A stretch of DNA of 64,000 nucleotides, from NCBI GenBank assembly GCA_913058245.1, contig CAJXQJ010000012.1, forward strand, positions 53,165-117,164, in the 5' to 3' direction. Source of the DNA: an uncultured Colwellia sp. (GTDB taxonomy: Bacteria; Pseudomonadota; Gammaproteobacteria; Enterobacterales; Alteromonadaceae). A program made the position numbers and the translations under genes. The notes beneath the pieces were generated by a model. That model saw only the letters and a list, made by a program, of their open reading frames with translations. It was not told the DNA's origin and did no database searches. Position 1 is the stretch's first letter, and each line of letters opens with the position of its first letter. Of the stretch, positions 8,561-18,498 are shown piece by piece.

Positions 8561-9415
8561 TTATTTACTACGCACGTAAACATTACCACTATAAGTTGCT
8601 AAGGTAATATCTTGGCCGCCACCATTAATACTGGCACTCATCATGCCCCCAATAACTATTTTCTGTTTACCACCTTTATTTTCCCGTGTTGCATCTTCTG
8701 TGGTCACAAACTCAGTGGCAAGACCCGAAAGTATTTCACCTTTATAGTTTTGTACGTTAATTTTCGCTGCCGTTTCTTTTCCGACACTAATATCGATATT
8801 GCCACTATGGGTGGTTAACGACGTTGGGTTTTCTTGTGCTAACTTATCAAAAGCGACAACAATATCTGTACTATGAGTTTCCGCCACCATAGGGCCGGAA
8901 ACGCCATTAGCAATAATGCTGCCTTTAAAGGCTGAAACCTCTATTGCGCCAGCGATATTATTAATTTCGATATCACCACCTTGATATAGCTCGATATCTA
9001 AACTGGTATTTTTAGGAACCTGAATACGTAGAACAACTTTTTGCGTGCTATATTCGCTTGAAATATCAATTTCGTTATCTTCTTCTTCAATAGAAAGCTG
9101 CAGCATATTATTTTTAACTGACTTCAATCCTTCAGATGATCGTGGCTTACTTTTATTAACCCGTTGGTAATTTCCATTCTGACGATGAGGTTTATGATGA
9201 TCGGCATCGTTAAATTCTTCAACCTTCGCTGTAACTTTCACTTCAGTGCCATCGTAACCCTCAATCCAAATAGCTCCTGTATGTATTTCAGCACTTAAGC
9301 TTGCAGGTTGCTCAGGGTTTGACAAAGGCAAACTATAAATTCGCTCAAGAGCATATGCGTTTTGCATTAACGCCGGCAGTAATAATACGGCTAATACTGA
9401 GGTAAGTTTATTCAT
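8561..9415 (-). CDS. Exported DUF4097-type beta-strand-repeat protein
   Basis: This 284-residue protein begins with a signal peptide (MNKLTSVLAVLLLPALMQNAYA). It then has repeated short beta motifs such as GAIWIEGYDG, GDIEINNIAGAIEVSAFKG and SGNIDISVG, ending in ATYSGNVYVRSK. This right-handed repeat pattern is typical of DUF4097 ('putative adhesin') proteins of unknown biochemical role. A good Shine-Dalgarno (TTGGAGT) precedes the ATG. It is the third gene of a sigma / anti-sigma operon, which suggests an envelope-stress or surface output or sensing function. A His/Lys/Arg-rich stretch near residues 70-95 may be disordered. Confidence 0.7.
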   Translation of the reverse strand: MNKLTSVLAVLLLPALMQNAYALERIYSLPLSNPEQPASLSAEIHTGAIWIEGYDGTEVKVTAKVEEFNDADHHKPHRQNGNYQRVNKSKPRSSEGLKSVKNNMLQLSIEEEDNEIDISSEYSTQKVVLRIQVPKNTSLDIELYQGGDIEINNIAGAIEVSAFKGSIIANGVSGPMVAETHSTDIVVAFDKLAQENPTSLTTHSGNIDISVGKETAAKINVQNYKGEILSGLATEFVTTEDATRENKGGKQKIVIGGMMSASINGGGQDITLATYSGNVYVRSK

Positions 9416-9438
9416 AATAATGACTCCAATAAATTTTA

Positions 9439-10284
9439 TTAAATATGGGTAATAGCGTTAACTTTCTTTAAAAATTCAGCCATATCAGGACTTAACGTAC
9501 TGGCATTTAACTGCCTAATTAACTGAGACTGAGTTTGTTGGCTACCAACATTAAGTAGCAAACTCGATAATTCAATTTTTACTAAGGTATTTTGTTCGTT
9601 TTCAATAAGCGTTAATAATGTTGGCTCATACTCTGTAATATCTGACAAAGTGCTAAAGGTATTGATAATGGCTAACTTAACCGCGGTTGAGCGATCATTT
9701 GCTAGGGTAGTCATTAAGGTTTTCATCAAAATGGGGTTGGTTAAACCTGTTTCCTGACTGTAAGCAACGCCAGTAAGACGTTCAGCCGCTGATGATTTTT
9801 CTAACATAGATAAGGCAAGCATGGTGCTTAATGATGAAACTTCTTGCTGTAACTTCGACAAGCCCACATCCGCACTTAATTGTTCCGGTTGGCTATTATT
9901 GTCGTTAGCATTAAAGCCAATAATAAACACTAGAGCTAACGCAGCTACTTGAGCAAACGGCTTAACAGGGGCAACAGTAAAAAGTTCGCCTAGTTTCGCT
10001 AATATTCCTGACTTACCTTTAGCTACCGGCTTGGCATCTGTAACGATATTTTTTTGCGCCGCTTGCGCTTGTGAAAGCATTTGATAAAAGCGCTTATCCA
10101 TTTCACTTGTCGGCATTTCGTATTTGCCTTGTTGCCAAAATGCATCAATAAACGCTAACTCGGTTAACAACTCAGGGTGTTTATCCAAATACAACTGCAT
10201 TTCATCAGTAAGCACTAACTCTGAGCTAATATCGCCATTAAGCGTTGCTAGTTTCCAATCAATAATAGTTTGATGATTAATCAT
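9439..10284 (-). CDS. Probable membrane anti-sigma factor with HEAT-like C-terminal repeats
   Basis: This 281-residue protein starts four bases inside the end of the ECF sigma gene (ATGA overlap), the usual arrangement of a translationally coupled anti-sigma factor. The N-terminal 80 residues are acidic and helical. One membrane segment is visible near 115-132 (FAQVAALALVFIIGFNA). The C-terminal, presumably periplasmic, part has helical repeats such as DRSTAVKLAIINTFSTLSDI and NTLVKIELSSLLLNVGS that resemble HEAT repeats. I see no zinc-binding HxxxCxxC motif, so it is not a ZAS-type factor. The assignment rests on context plus topology. Confidence 0.65.
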   Translation of the reverse strand: MINHQTIIDWKLATLNGDISSELVLTDEMQLYLDKHPELLTELAFIDAFWQQGKYEMPTSEMDKRFYQMLSQAQAAQKNIVTDAKPVAKGKSGILAKLGELFTVAPVKPFAQVAALALVFIIGFNANDNNSQPEQLSADVGLSKLQQEVSSLSTMLALSMLEKSSAAERLTGVAYSQETGLTNPILMKTLMTTLANDRSTAVKLAIINTFSTLSDITEYEPTLLTLIENEQNTLVKIELSSLLLNVGSQQTQSQLIRQLNASTLSPDMAEFLKKVNAITHI

Positions 10285-10829
10285 TGTGCCTCACCTGATA
10301 ACTTACTGTATTGCTGATGTAACTTACTTATCGCATTTCGCATTTTTGACTTTAACGTATTCAAATTACAGTCAAGTAACGCCGATATTTCATGATAATT
10401 AAGTTGCTGAAAGCGGCTTAAAATAATTATTTCTCTATGTTCGGCTGAAATATTCGCGAGGGATTGATCAAACATATCTTGTTGCTGCACAGATACCGCT
10501 TGCTCTGTTATGCAGTGCTCAGACGGTACTTCATGTTCGTCGATATCTTCATGCTCAACATTGCCTTTATTTTTTCGGTAAATATCGGCAGCAGTATTTC
10601 TGGCAATCCCATACATCCAGCTACTAAAAGTACTAGAGCCATTAAAACTGCTGCGATATGCCAATATCTTCATAAAGGTTTCTTGCACCAAGTCTTCACT
10701 TTGCGCTTGATTGTTACCCTTTTTCCGAAAATAGTTAAACAACTTAACCTTGTTGTTTTCGTACAGAATAGCGAGTTTATCTAGCTGTCCTGCCTGCACT
10801 TGCAGCATTATGTCCTTTTCATTCACCAT
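10281..10829 (-). CDS. ECF-type RNA polymerase sigma factor
   Basis: This 182-residue protein has the two ECF sigma domains. Region 2 spans about residues 20-85 (SEDLVQETFMKILAYRSSF and FSSWMYGIARNTAADIYRK). Region 4 spans about 120-175 (LANISAEHREIIILSRFQQLNYHEISALL, then NLNTLKSKMRNAISKL). Between them lies an acidic linker. It would direct RNA polymerase to promoters under control of the downstream membrane protein. It is first in a three-gene operon and is preceded by a dyad (10851-10872) in its leader. The signal and regulon are unknown. Confidence 0.92.
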   Translation of the reverse strand: MVNEKDIMLQVQAGQLDKLAILYENNKVKLFNYFRKKGNNQAQSEDLVQETFMKILAYRSSFNGSSTFSSWMYGIARNTAADIYRKNKGNVEHEDIDEHEVPSEHCITEQAVSVQQQDMFDQSLANISAEHREIIILSRFQQLNYHEISALLDCNLNTLKSKMRNAISKLHQQYSKLSGEAQ

Positions 10830-10850
10830 CGCTGATTTTGTTTCCCATCA

Positions 10851-10872
10851 TCACCCACGTTGCTCTGGGTGA
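10851..10872. promoter_or_regulatory. Dyad in the leader of the ECF sigma operon
   Basis: TCACCCA and TGGGTGA form 7-bp arms around an 8-base spacer, starting 22 bp upstream of the sigma start codon. It could be an operator or a leader hairpin. There is no T-tract on either strand. Confidence 0.35.
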
Positions 10873-10962
10873 ATTTGATGTTATTTACTTTTCGTTATAA
10901 TTATTAATACCTGAGATTTATTAAAAGGTTTATAAACTTTTTAATTAATTTCTTATAGCTAT

Positions 10963-10984
10963 AAAAAAAGGGCTTAACGCCCTT
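10963..10984 (-). terminator. Terminator of the cytochrome b561-yceI pair
   Basis: AAGGGC-TTAAC-GCCCTT forms a short GC stem. On the minus strand it is followed by seven U residues, and it lies about 30 bp after the yceI stop. Confidence 0.8.
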
Positions 10985-11013
10985 AATTATTTTCTATCTG
11001 TAGTCTATTCGTG

Positions 11014-11574
11014 CTACTTACGAATACCTTCAATGTGTAATTCTAAATCAACTTTACCGAAATCTTTTTTAAAACCAAAATCCCCCATAGAAATTGAAGC
11101 TGTACCATTAAAGCCTGCACGGTAACCACCCCACGGATCTTTACCTTCACCAACTTTAACAGCGTCAATAACTAAAGGCTTCGTTACACCATGCATAGTA
11201 AAATCACCGCTAATAGCTAGTTTACCATTGCCTTTATCTTCTACTTTTGTACTTACAAATGTCGCTTGTGCATATTTACTAACATCTAAAAAGTCATCTG
11301 AACGTACATGTTTATCACGCTTAGCATGGTTAGAATCAAAACTTGAAGTGTCAATTATTACCGAGATTTTCGAAGCAGATACATTATCTTTATCGTATGA
11401 AAAGTTACCTGAAAATTTATTAAAGCGACCCGTTAAAACGCTAAAACCCATATGGCTCGTTTTAAAGTTAATTGATGCATGAGCACCTTTAGTATCGATA
11501 ACGTAATCTGCAGCGAATGCTGGCATTAATGCGCTTGCTGTTAGCAGGGCGCTTGCAAGAAGTAATTTCTTCAT
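11014..11574 (-). CDS. yceI: YceI-family periplasmic protein
   Basis: This 186-residue protein has a signal peptide ending ALMPAFA, followed by the YceI lipocalin-like barrel: ADYVIDTKGAHASINFKTSHMGFSVLTGRFNKF near the N-terminus and FTMHGVTKPL in the middle. YceI proteins bind isoprenoid or amphiphilic ligands in the periplasm. Length is normal (about 190). The gene directly follows a cytochrome b561 gene 41 bp away, a pairing common in Proteobacteria that suggests a shared role in quinone or membrane redox chemistry. Confidence 0.93.
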   Translation of the reverse strand: MKKLLLASALLTASALMPAFAADYVIDTKGAHASINFKTSHMGFSVLTGRFNKFSGNFSYDKDNVSASKISVIIDTSSFDSNHAKRDKHVRSDDFLDVSKYAQATFVSTKVEDKGNGKLAISGDFTMHGVTKPLVIDAVKVGEGKDPWGGYRAGFNGTASISMGDFGFKKDFGKVDLELHIEGIRK

Positions 11575-11615
11575 TTCCTTTCCTTAATTTACTTATTATT
11601 TTTAATAAATTATGT

Positions 11616-12173
11616 TTATTTAATCATACGCATAAGCGTAGTGTCTTTATCAATAAAATGATGTTTTAAAGCAGCGAATGCATGGAGTAATGCTAGAATT
11701 AACACACCATATGCTAAGTAGTAATGTACAGTACCAGCAACATCTTCTTGGTTATCAATCGGCAACTGCAGAGCAGTAAACGTAAACCAATCAAAAATAG
11801 CGATAGCTTTGCCATCAGCGCTAGTAATTAAATATCCTGATAGTAATACAACAACTAAAGCTATATATAAAAAGAATATTGCCACTTTTGCCGCTTTCTT
11901 CTCAATATTGCTATGCGACGCTATGGTGTCAGGAGAGCCTTCTATATAGCGCCAAGCTAACCTGAAACCGGTAGCAAATAACAATAATATTCCAATACTT
12001 TCATGCCAATGTGGTGCTTGTTGATACCACTGGCTGTAGTAATCAAGATCAACCATCCAATAACCTAGGCCAAACAAACCAAAAACGGCAATGGCTGAAA
12101 GCCAATGTAACGACTTGCTAATGAGCCCGTATTGATTCTGGTTATTCTTCCATATGAGTTTATTGCGAATCAT
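11616..12173 (-). CDS. Cytochrome b561-family membrane protein
   Basis: The track ORF begins at a TTG (12185). The ATG at 12173 (MIRNKLIWKN) with GAGAAAG just upstream is the better start, giving 185 residues. Four membrane segments are visible, with candidate haem-ligating histidines in KSLHWLSAIAVF, APHWHESIGILL, GTVHYYLAYGVL and LALLHAFAALKHHF. Members shuttle electrons between quinol and acceptors such as superoxide (the CybB type). It forms a pair with yceI. The shared upstream gap with a divergent DksA-like gene contains an FNR-like site, but that site lies nearer the other gene. Confidence 0.9.
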   Translation of the reverse strand: MIRNKLIWKNNQNQYGLISKSLHWLSAIAVFGLFGLGYWMVDLDYYSQWYQQAPHWHESIGILLLFATGFRLAWRYIEGSPDTIASHSNIEKKAAKVAIFFLYIALVVVLLSGYLITSADGKAIAIFDWFTFTALQLPIDNQEDVAGTVHYYLAYGVLILALLHAFAALKHHFIDKDTTLMRMIK

Positions 12174-12319
12174 TTTCTTTCTCAACTGCCCGCGATTTAA
12201 AGAGTTTACCTATTCAACGGTAATAAACCTAGTCGTTTAAGCGCAAATATGCGTACTTTGTCGCAATTCATGCACTTTAAAAACCTTGCCAAAACAAGTT
12301 AGAAAACTCGAACTAGTTA

Positions 12320-12333
12320 TTGCGCTAGATCAA
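12320..12333. promoter_or_regulatory. FNR-like site
   Basis: TTGCGCTAGATCAA fits the FNR/CRP-family pattern TTGAT-N4-ATCAA with one strong half. The centre is about 60 bp before the DksA-like start. The identical 14-mer precedes ompW at 61250. Confidence 0.65.
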
Positions 12334-12386
12334 CACAATGTCAAAGCAGAGGCATAAAATGAAATTAAGCCAAAGGAGAAATGCAA

Positions 12387-12698
12387 ATGAACAAAGCAAT
12401 CTTAGATAGTTTATTAGAGAAGAAAGTGGAGTTGAAACAACGCATTAACGCAATAGAAGCAGACTTTAAAAAAGGGCGTTCACAAGACTTTTCAGAACAA
12501 ACCAGTGAAAACGAAAATAATGAAGTGCTTAATGAAATTCATCACGAGGCAAAAATAGAGCTTGATCTTGTAACGCAAGCCATCAGCCGTTTTGAAAAGG
12601 ATGAATATGGACTTTGCAGCCAATGCACAGCGCCTATAAACCCTGAACGATTGCGTATATTACCTTATATCGATACCTGTATTAATTGTGCTAAATAG
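12387..12698 (+). CDS. Small TraR/DksA C4 zinc-finger protein
   Basis: Two in-frame ATGs exist (12381 and 12387). The AAAGGAG at 12372-12378 is correctly spaced, 8 bases, only from the second, so I use 12387 (103 aa). The protein has an N-terminal coiled coil and a C-terminal four-cysteine finger, YGLCSQCTAPINPERLRILPYIDTCINCAK, as in TraR/DksA proteins that enter the RNA polymerase secondary channel. It lacks the longer DksA arm, so it is a short paralogue. It probably forms an operon with the following ydcH-like gene (11-bp gap). The FNR-like site upstream suggests oxygen-dependent expression. Confidence 0.87.
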   Translation: MNKAILDSLLEKKVELKQRINAIEADFKKGRSQDFSEQTSENENNEVLNEIHHEAKIELDLVTQAISRFEKDEYGLCSQCTAPINPERLRILPYIDTCINCAK

Positions 12699-12709
12699 GA
12701 GCAATAAAA

Positions 12710-12958
12710 ATGCTAGAGAAACACGACTTACACCATGAGTTCCCTGAGTTTGAACAAGAAATTCGTCACTTAAAAATGTCTGACGCTCATTTTTCTCGAT
12801 TATTCAAAGAGTATCACGAGTTAGATCAAGAGGTGCATCGTATTGAAGTGGGAGTTGAAACAACCTCTGATGAATACTTAGAGACAAAGAAATTAGCAAG
12901 GCTGCACCTTAAAGACGAGTTATTTAACATGCTTAAAAAAACACAAATACCAGCGTAA
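12710..12958 (+). CDS. YdcH-family (DUF465) small protein
   Basis: This 82-residue, highly charged helical protein contains the family core FSRLFKEYHELDQEVHRIE and LETKKLARLHLKDELFNMLKK. DUF465/YdcH proteins are short coiled coils without an established function. It has its own ribosome-binding site (AGGAG, 7 bases before the ATG) and follows the DksA-like gene by 11 bp, so it is co-transcribed with it. It would share any FNR control. Confidence 0.88.
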   Translation: MLEKHDLHHEFPEFEQEIRHLKMSDAHFSRLFKEYHELDQEVHRIEVGVETTSDEYLETKKLARLHLKDELFNMLKKTQIPA

Positions 12959-12973
12959 CACACGAAATTAGGC

Positions 12974-13012
12974 AATAAAAAAGCGACTATTTACCGAAGT
13001 AAAAGTCGCTTT
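12974..13012. terminator. Hairpin copy 1 (bidirectional terminator), identical to 15614-15652
   Basis: AAAGCGACT pairs with AGTCGCTTT, and an inner stem TTTAC-CGAA-GTAAA extends it, leaving one bulged base. The A-tract on the left terminates the minus-strand lipoprotein gene. The T-rich right side could end the plus-strand ydcH operon. All 39 bases are repeated exactly at 15614-15652. Confidence 0.85.
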
Positions 13013-13031
13013 ATTACCATAGATAGCCAAA

Positions 13032-15503
13032 TTAATGAATAGAATCTTGGGGTGACATTTTTGTTTTAATATCGACAGAGTTCGTTGTGGCTGCAGCACC
13101 TAAATCCAATGTATTTTGCCATGCTTTTTGCCAACGACTTAAATCATCTTGTTTGATAATTTGTACACGCGGACGAATAAACTGACCAATCTCATTGTTA
13201 TCGATTACGCCATCATCATTAACATCATAGCCGCGTATTGATTGCTCAAGCACCATGGTATAGCCATTTTCATTTGTGGATATTACTTGCCATGTTCTGT
13301 GGGCAGATACATTATCAAGCTTAAGCGTTAAGTTAATAAGATTATTGTCCTTACTCCATTTCCATCGTTCATCGCCTAAGTGAAAATGGTCGAACTGATG
13401 ATCTCTAATTCCTTCACCTGCATAAAAGCCCTGTATTCCTCGTTTTAGATCACCATTATCAGAAAATTGATAACCATAAGTGTAGTCCAATTTTAATTTT
13501 TCCCCTTGCCAAGCATCAGATAAACTGCCATTTAAGTAAGCTAATTGAACTTTAGGTAATTCCGTTGAAATATTATCGGCAAATTGTGTTTGGTCACCAT
13601 TCAATTTCGCTATTTGCCTAGCATGGGCATATTCAAGCTTGCCATTGAGCCATTTTTCTACGATTGCTAAGTAAGCATTAGAAGAACTTTGAATAGGTTT
13701 AATCCTATAATTCTCATTGCCGTTAGTTAGCGATAGAACACCATCTGTCAAGCTAGTACTATATTCCTTTTCATCAGCAATGGCTGAAGCCGAAGATGGA
13801 CTTAATGCGGTTATAGTTGCGAATGGAGCCGTTGATTGTTCAAAGTTATTCAAATAATTTTTAAAATTACCATCAAAATAGAACAACCATTTACCAGATA
13901 ATTCGTTTAATAACTTATTTTTCCATAACTTTTCCGGGTTATGAATTAGGGAACCATTAGAGTTGTTAGTAAAAATTTCTGATTTGGCAATGTCAACACT
14001 CCAATCTAGTCCTGTAGGCATATCAAATTGATAGTAACTTTTGGTTTCAATTGCCACTTGATAGTTAATATCATTGCTACTAATCAGCGTATAATCAATG
14101 TATTCATCGTAAATCATAATATCGACATTTACGCCATTTGCTAGCTTCCCCTCAGCTAAAGCCATCACCAGTTCATCTTCTAAGCTTTGAGAGAATCCAA
14201 ATTGCTCTACTAACGAATCAAATACTGAAGAGTGTATTGTTATGTAATCTCTCCTATACTCATTAGTTTTCAACCTTAATTTGCCATCAACAATTGAACG
14301 TGTATAAACAATCTCTGGATTATCAGCAAATGAGTTGGCATCGTAAAAGACGGTGTAATCATTATCGGAAAACACAAAAGCATCGCCTGTATACGGTAAC
14401 CATCCTTCCTTCGTTGCAGGTAATTTTATCATGGTTTTACTAGTAAACATTTCTGCGGTAAATTGCTCAACAACATCAGGATCTGCGACGGTTTCATTAA
14501 TGGCAACAGATAGCGCCTCACTATACGCAGCAGTAGGCTGTCCACTTTCATCGAGTAAATTATTCTCTGTTAAATAACTATTGATAGCATCATAAGTATT
14601 TAATGGCTCATTATTATTCTCTGTTAAAAGCGATAAAGTTGTTTCGCCATTAGGGATATCAAAGTCATCGTTATCAACTAAAAGTTTGATGAAACCTGCG
14701 GTAGACATGAGTTCATTGCTATCAAGGCCGCCAGCAAGTTGTTTAAATTCAGCCATAGAGGTAACAGCTTCATTGTCATTTCTATCAGCCGTTAATAAGT
14801 AGCTTGCTGTAGTTACATGCGTAACGTTAAGTCTATTGCCGTCAATCTCTAAGTCTCTATTGTCGTTTACAAGGGGTAGTAAATTTGTTGTCTCATCAAT
14901 AACGGCTATCAACTCTACACCTTGTTGACTATTAGCTTCACTACCCACTGCTGAAATAACAACTAGCTGGGGTGCCATAGAGTTAATCGTTAAAGCTAAC
15001 GTATAATTACCTTCATTGTCAGCTGTAGCTGTAAACACTTCATTACCAAGCGTAGTAGTAACTTCAGCATCAGCAACAGGGGAATCTGTAACTTTGCCAT
15101 GAATATTTAACGTATGGTTAACCGTAACTTCTACAGTTGCCGTTGCCGTTAATTCACCATCAGAGAGCTCATATTCCAACGAATCTTTTAATGCTACATC
15201 CTTATTCGGAGTGTAGACTAATGTGTTGTTAACGATTGCAACACTACCCATGGTTGGCATTGATACAATTTTTGAAATTGAAAGTTCGTTATTTTCAGCA
15301 TCAGTATCATTACTTAAAACATCAATAACAACAGCTTGATTATTTTGTGCAAGTCCAACATCATTATTTGCGGTAGGTGCTGTATTTACCGGAGGAGGTG
15401 TTGGTGTAGGAGCTGGTGTAGTTGATTGATTGCTAGAACCGCCGCCACATGCTGACAAAGCAACGATAGCGAGTATTGAAATTATTCTTTTCACTTTTAT
15501 CAT
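13032..15503 (-). CDS. Large surface or periplasmic lipoprotein with cadherin-like repeat
   Basis: This 823-residue protein has a lipoprotein signal peptide with lipobox LSAC (Cys about 19), followed by GGGSS and a Thr/Pro linker. Residues about 45-130 form a cadherin-like/Big_9 unit (NDVGLAQNNQAVVIDVLSND; LVYTPNKD; SLEYELSDGELTATATVEV). A carboxypeptidase-regulatory-like beta sandwich comes next (LNIHGKVTDSPVADAEV). The long remainder is unrecognised. Near the C-terminus DVNDDGVIDNNEIGQF is a good EF-hand-type calcium loop. The function is unknown; it may be an adhesin or an extracellular structural protein. It is monocistronic and flanked by identical hairpins, suggesting it was inserted or duplicated next to the atp operon. 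Confidence 0.75.
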   Translation of the reverse strand: MIKVKRIISILAIVALSACGGGSSNQSTTPAPTPTPPPVNTAPTANNDVGLAQNNQAVVIDVLSNDTDAENNELSISKIVSMPTMGSVAIVNNTLVYTPNKDVALKDSLEYELSDGELTATATVEVTVNHTLNIHGKVTDSPVADAEVTTTLGNEVFTATADNEGNYTLALTINSMAPQLVVISAVGSEANSQQGVELIAVIDETTNLLPLVNDNRDLEIDGNRLNVTHVTTASYLLTADRNDNEAVTSMAEFKQLAGGLDSNELMSTAGFIKLLVDNDDFDIPNGETTLSLLTENNNEPLNTYDAINSYLTENNLLDESGQPTAAYSEALSVAINETVADPDVVEQFTAEMFTSKTMIKLPATKEGWLPYTGDAFVFSDNDYTVFYDANSFADNPEIVYTRSIVDGKLRLKTNEYRRDYITIHSSVFDSLVEQFGFSQSLEDELVMALAEGKLANGVNVDIMIYDEYIDYTLISSNDINYQVAIETKSYYQFDMPTGLDWSVDIAKSEIFTNNSNGSLIHNPEKLWKNKLLNELSGKWLFYFDGNFKNYLNNFEQSTAPFATITALSPSSASAIADEKEYSTSLTDGVLSLTNGNENYRIKPIQSSSNAYLAIVEKWLNGKLEYAHARQIAKLNGDQTQFADNISTELPKVQLAYLNGSLSDAWQGEKLKLDYTYGYQFSDNGDLKRGIQGFYAGEGIRDHQFDHFHLGDERWKWSKDNNLINLTLKLDNVSAHRTWQVISTNENGYTMVLEQSIRGYDVNDDGVIDNNEIGQFIRPRVQIIKQDDLSRWQKAWQNTLDLGAAATTNSVDIKTKMSPQDSIH

Positions 15504-15613
15504 CCATTATTTTTATTTTTAATGGAAGTCCAGATTTAACGTTTGCTATTGAATTCCATCTCTTTTTATAAGCGACAGCATTATTAACATTTTTATTACA
15601 TTATTCAAGCAGA

Positions 15614-15652
15614 AATAAAAAAGCGACTATTTACCGAAGTAAAAGTCGCTTT
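15614..15652. terminator. Hairpin copy 2 (atp operon terminator), identical to 12974-13012
   Basis: This is the same 39 bases as copy 1, here followed by seven Ts on the plus strand and preceded by an A-tract. It lies 40 bp beyond the atpC stop and is the likely terminator of the atp operon on the minus strand. Confidence 0.88.
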
Positions 15653-15691
15653 TTTTGTCACTAAAACTTAGTGTAATTTCTATATAGCTTG

Positions 15692-16111
15692 TTACTTTTT
15701 GCTTGTCGCTTGAATAACACGTAATTGTGCAACAGCACGTGCTAATTCAGCAGCAGCTTCAGCATAATCAACACCGTCGCCGTGAGCGTTTAACTTCTCT
15801 TCAGCACGTTGTTTAGCTTCTTCAGCAGCTTGTTCATCCAAATCACCGCCACGTACTGCGATATCCGCTAGTACAGTTACGTTATTTGGCTGAACTTCAA
15901 GCATACCGCCAGAAAGGTAGATAACTTCTTCTACGCCACCTTTCTTAACGATTCTAGCCATACCAGGTTTTAGTGAGGTCAGCAAAGGTGCGTGACCAGG
16001 CATAATACCTAATTCACCTTCGCTACCTGTGATCTGTAATGATTCAATGCTACCAGAAAATAACTCTTCTTCAGCACTTACTACATTAAGATTTACAGAA
16101 AGTATTGCCAT
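15692..16111 (-). CDS. atpC: ATP synthase F1 epsilon subunit
   Basis: This 139-residue protein is the usual length for epsilon. The N-terminal beta sandwich includes [21 protein letters not shown] and [19 protein letters not shown]. The C-terminal two-helix domain ([29 protein letters not shown]) can inhibit ATP hydrolysis. It is the last gene of atpIBEFHAGDC, 55 bp after atpD, followed by the operon terminator. In E. coli the next gene is glmU; here a lipoprotein gene follows. Confidence 0.98.
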   Translation of the reverse strand: MAILSVNLNVVSAEEELFSGSIESLQITGSEGELGIMPGHAPLLTSLKPGMARIVKKGGVEEVIYLSGGMLEVQPNNVTVLADIAVRGGDLDEQAAEEAKQRAEEKLNAHGDGVDYAEAAAELARAVAQLRVIQATSKK

Positions 16112-16166
16112 GTTGACCTCCTAATTGGCGACTGTCTACTTAAAAGCAGTTAGCCGCCAGCCTTCA

Positions 16167-17579
<1,413 letters not shown>

Positions 17580-17609
17580 TTACTAATAAAATAAATCAAG
17601 AACCTTTGC

Positions 17610-18470
17610 TTATACCGCTGCTGCGCCGGCACAAATCTCACTCAACTCTTGAGTAATACTTGCTTGACGAGCTTTGTTATATACCAATTGTAAATCATCG
17701 ATTAAGTCGCCAGCATTATCAGTTGCAGCTTTCATTGCAACCATACGAGCGGCTTGTTCACATGCGAGATTTTCAACTACACCTTGATATACTTGCGACT
17801 CTGTATAACGAACTAATAATTGATCAAGCAATGCTTGAGCATCAGGTTCGTATATAAAGTCCCAGCGATGCTTAATAGCGTCATCATCTGACTTAGGCAA
17901 AGGTAAAAGTTGATCAATCGTTGGCTGTTGCGTCATTGTGTTAACAAATTTGTTGTACACAATAAACAATCTATCAATCTCGCCATTATCATAGGCGTTT
18001 AACATAACACGTACACTACCAATTAAATCGGTAAGTGACGGATTATCACCTAAACCTGAAACTTGTGAGACGACTTTAGCACCCATATTGTTAAAAAATG
18101 CTGTGGCTTTAGAGCCAACTACAGCAAATTCAACTTCGGCGCCCGCTGCTTGCTGTTTACCAGCATCAGCAAGTACTTGCTTAAATAAGTTAATATTTAA
18201 GCCGCCACACAAACCACGGTCTGTTGAGACAACGATATAGCCTACACGCTTAGCTTCACGTTCTTCCATATAAGGATGACGATATTCTAAATTACCAAGC
18301 GCGATGTGACCGATCACATTTCGCATATTTTCAGCGTATGGACGAGAAGCAGCCATGCTATCTTGCGCTCTGCGCATTTTACTAGCTGCAACCATTTCCA
18401 TCGCGCTGGTGATTTTCTGTGTATTTTGTACACTTCCAATCTTTGATTTAATCTCTTTACCACCAGCCAT
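17610..18470 (-). CDS. atpG: ATP synthase F1 gamma subunit
   Basis: This 286-residue protein is the rotor shaft of F1. The N-terminal helix [36 protein letters not shown] and the C-terminal helix [20 protein letters not shown] form the coiled coil. [16 protein letters not shown] is the conserved Rossmann-like segment. Length and order match E. coli (287 aa, between atpA and atpD). Confidence 0.99.
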   Translation of the reverse strand: MAGGKEIKSKIGSVQNTQKITSAMEMVAASKMRRAQDSMAASRPYAENMRNVIGHIALGNLEYRHPYMEEREAKRVGYIVVSTDRGLCGGLNINLFKQVLADAGKQQAAGAEVEFAVVGSKATAFFNNMGAKVVSQVSGLGDNPSLTDLIGSVRVMLNAYDNGEIDRLFIVYNKFVNTMTQQPTIDQLLPLPKSDDDAIKHRWDFIYEPDAQALLDQLLVRYTESQVYQGVVENLACEQAARMVAMKAATDNAGDLIDDLQLVYNKARQASITQELSEICAGAAAV

Positions 18471-18498
18471 GACTATTCTCCGCGAAAAGGTTAACTAA

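Noticed and set aside
10464-10784. 106-residue plus-strand ORF overlapping the ECF sigma gene
   Set aside because: It is antisense to the sigma factor's conserved regions 2 and 4 and has no family resemblance.
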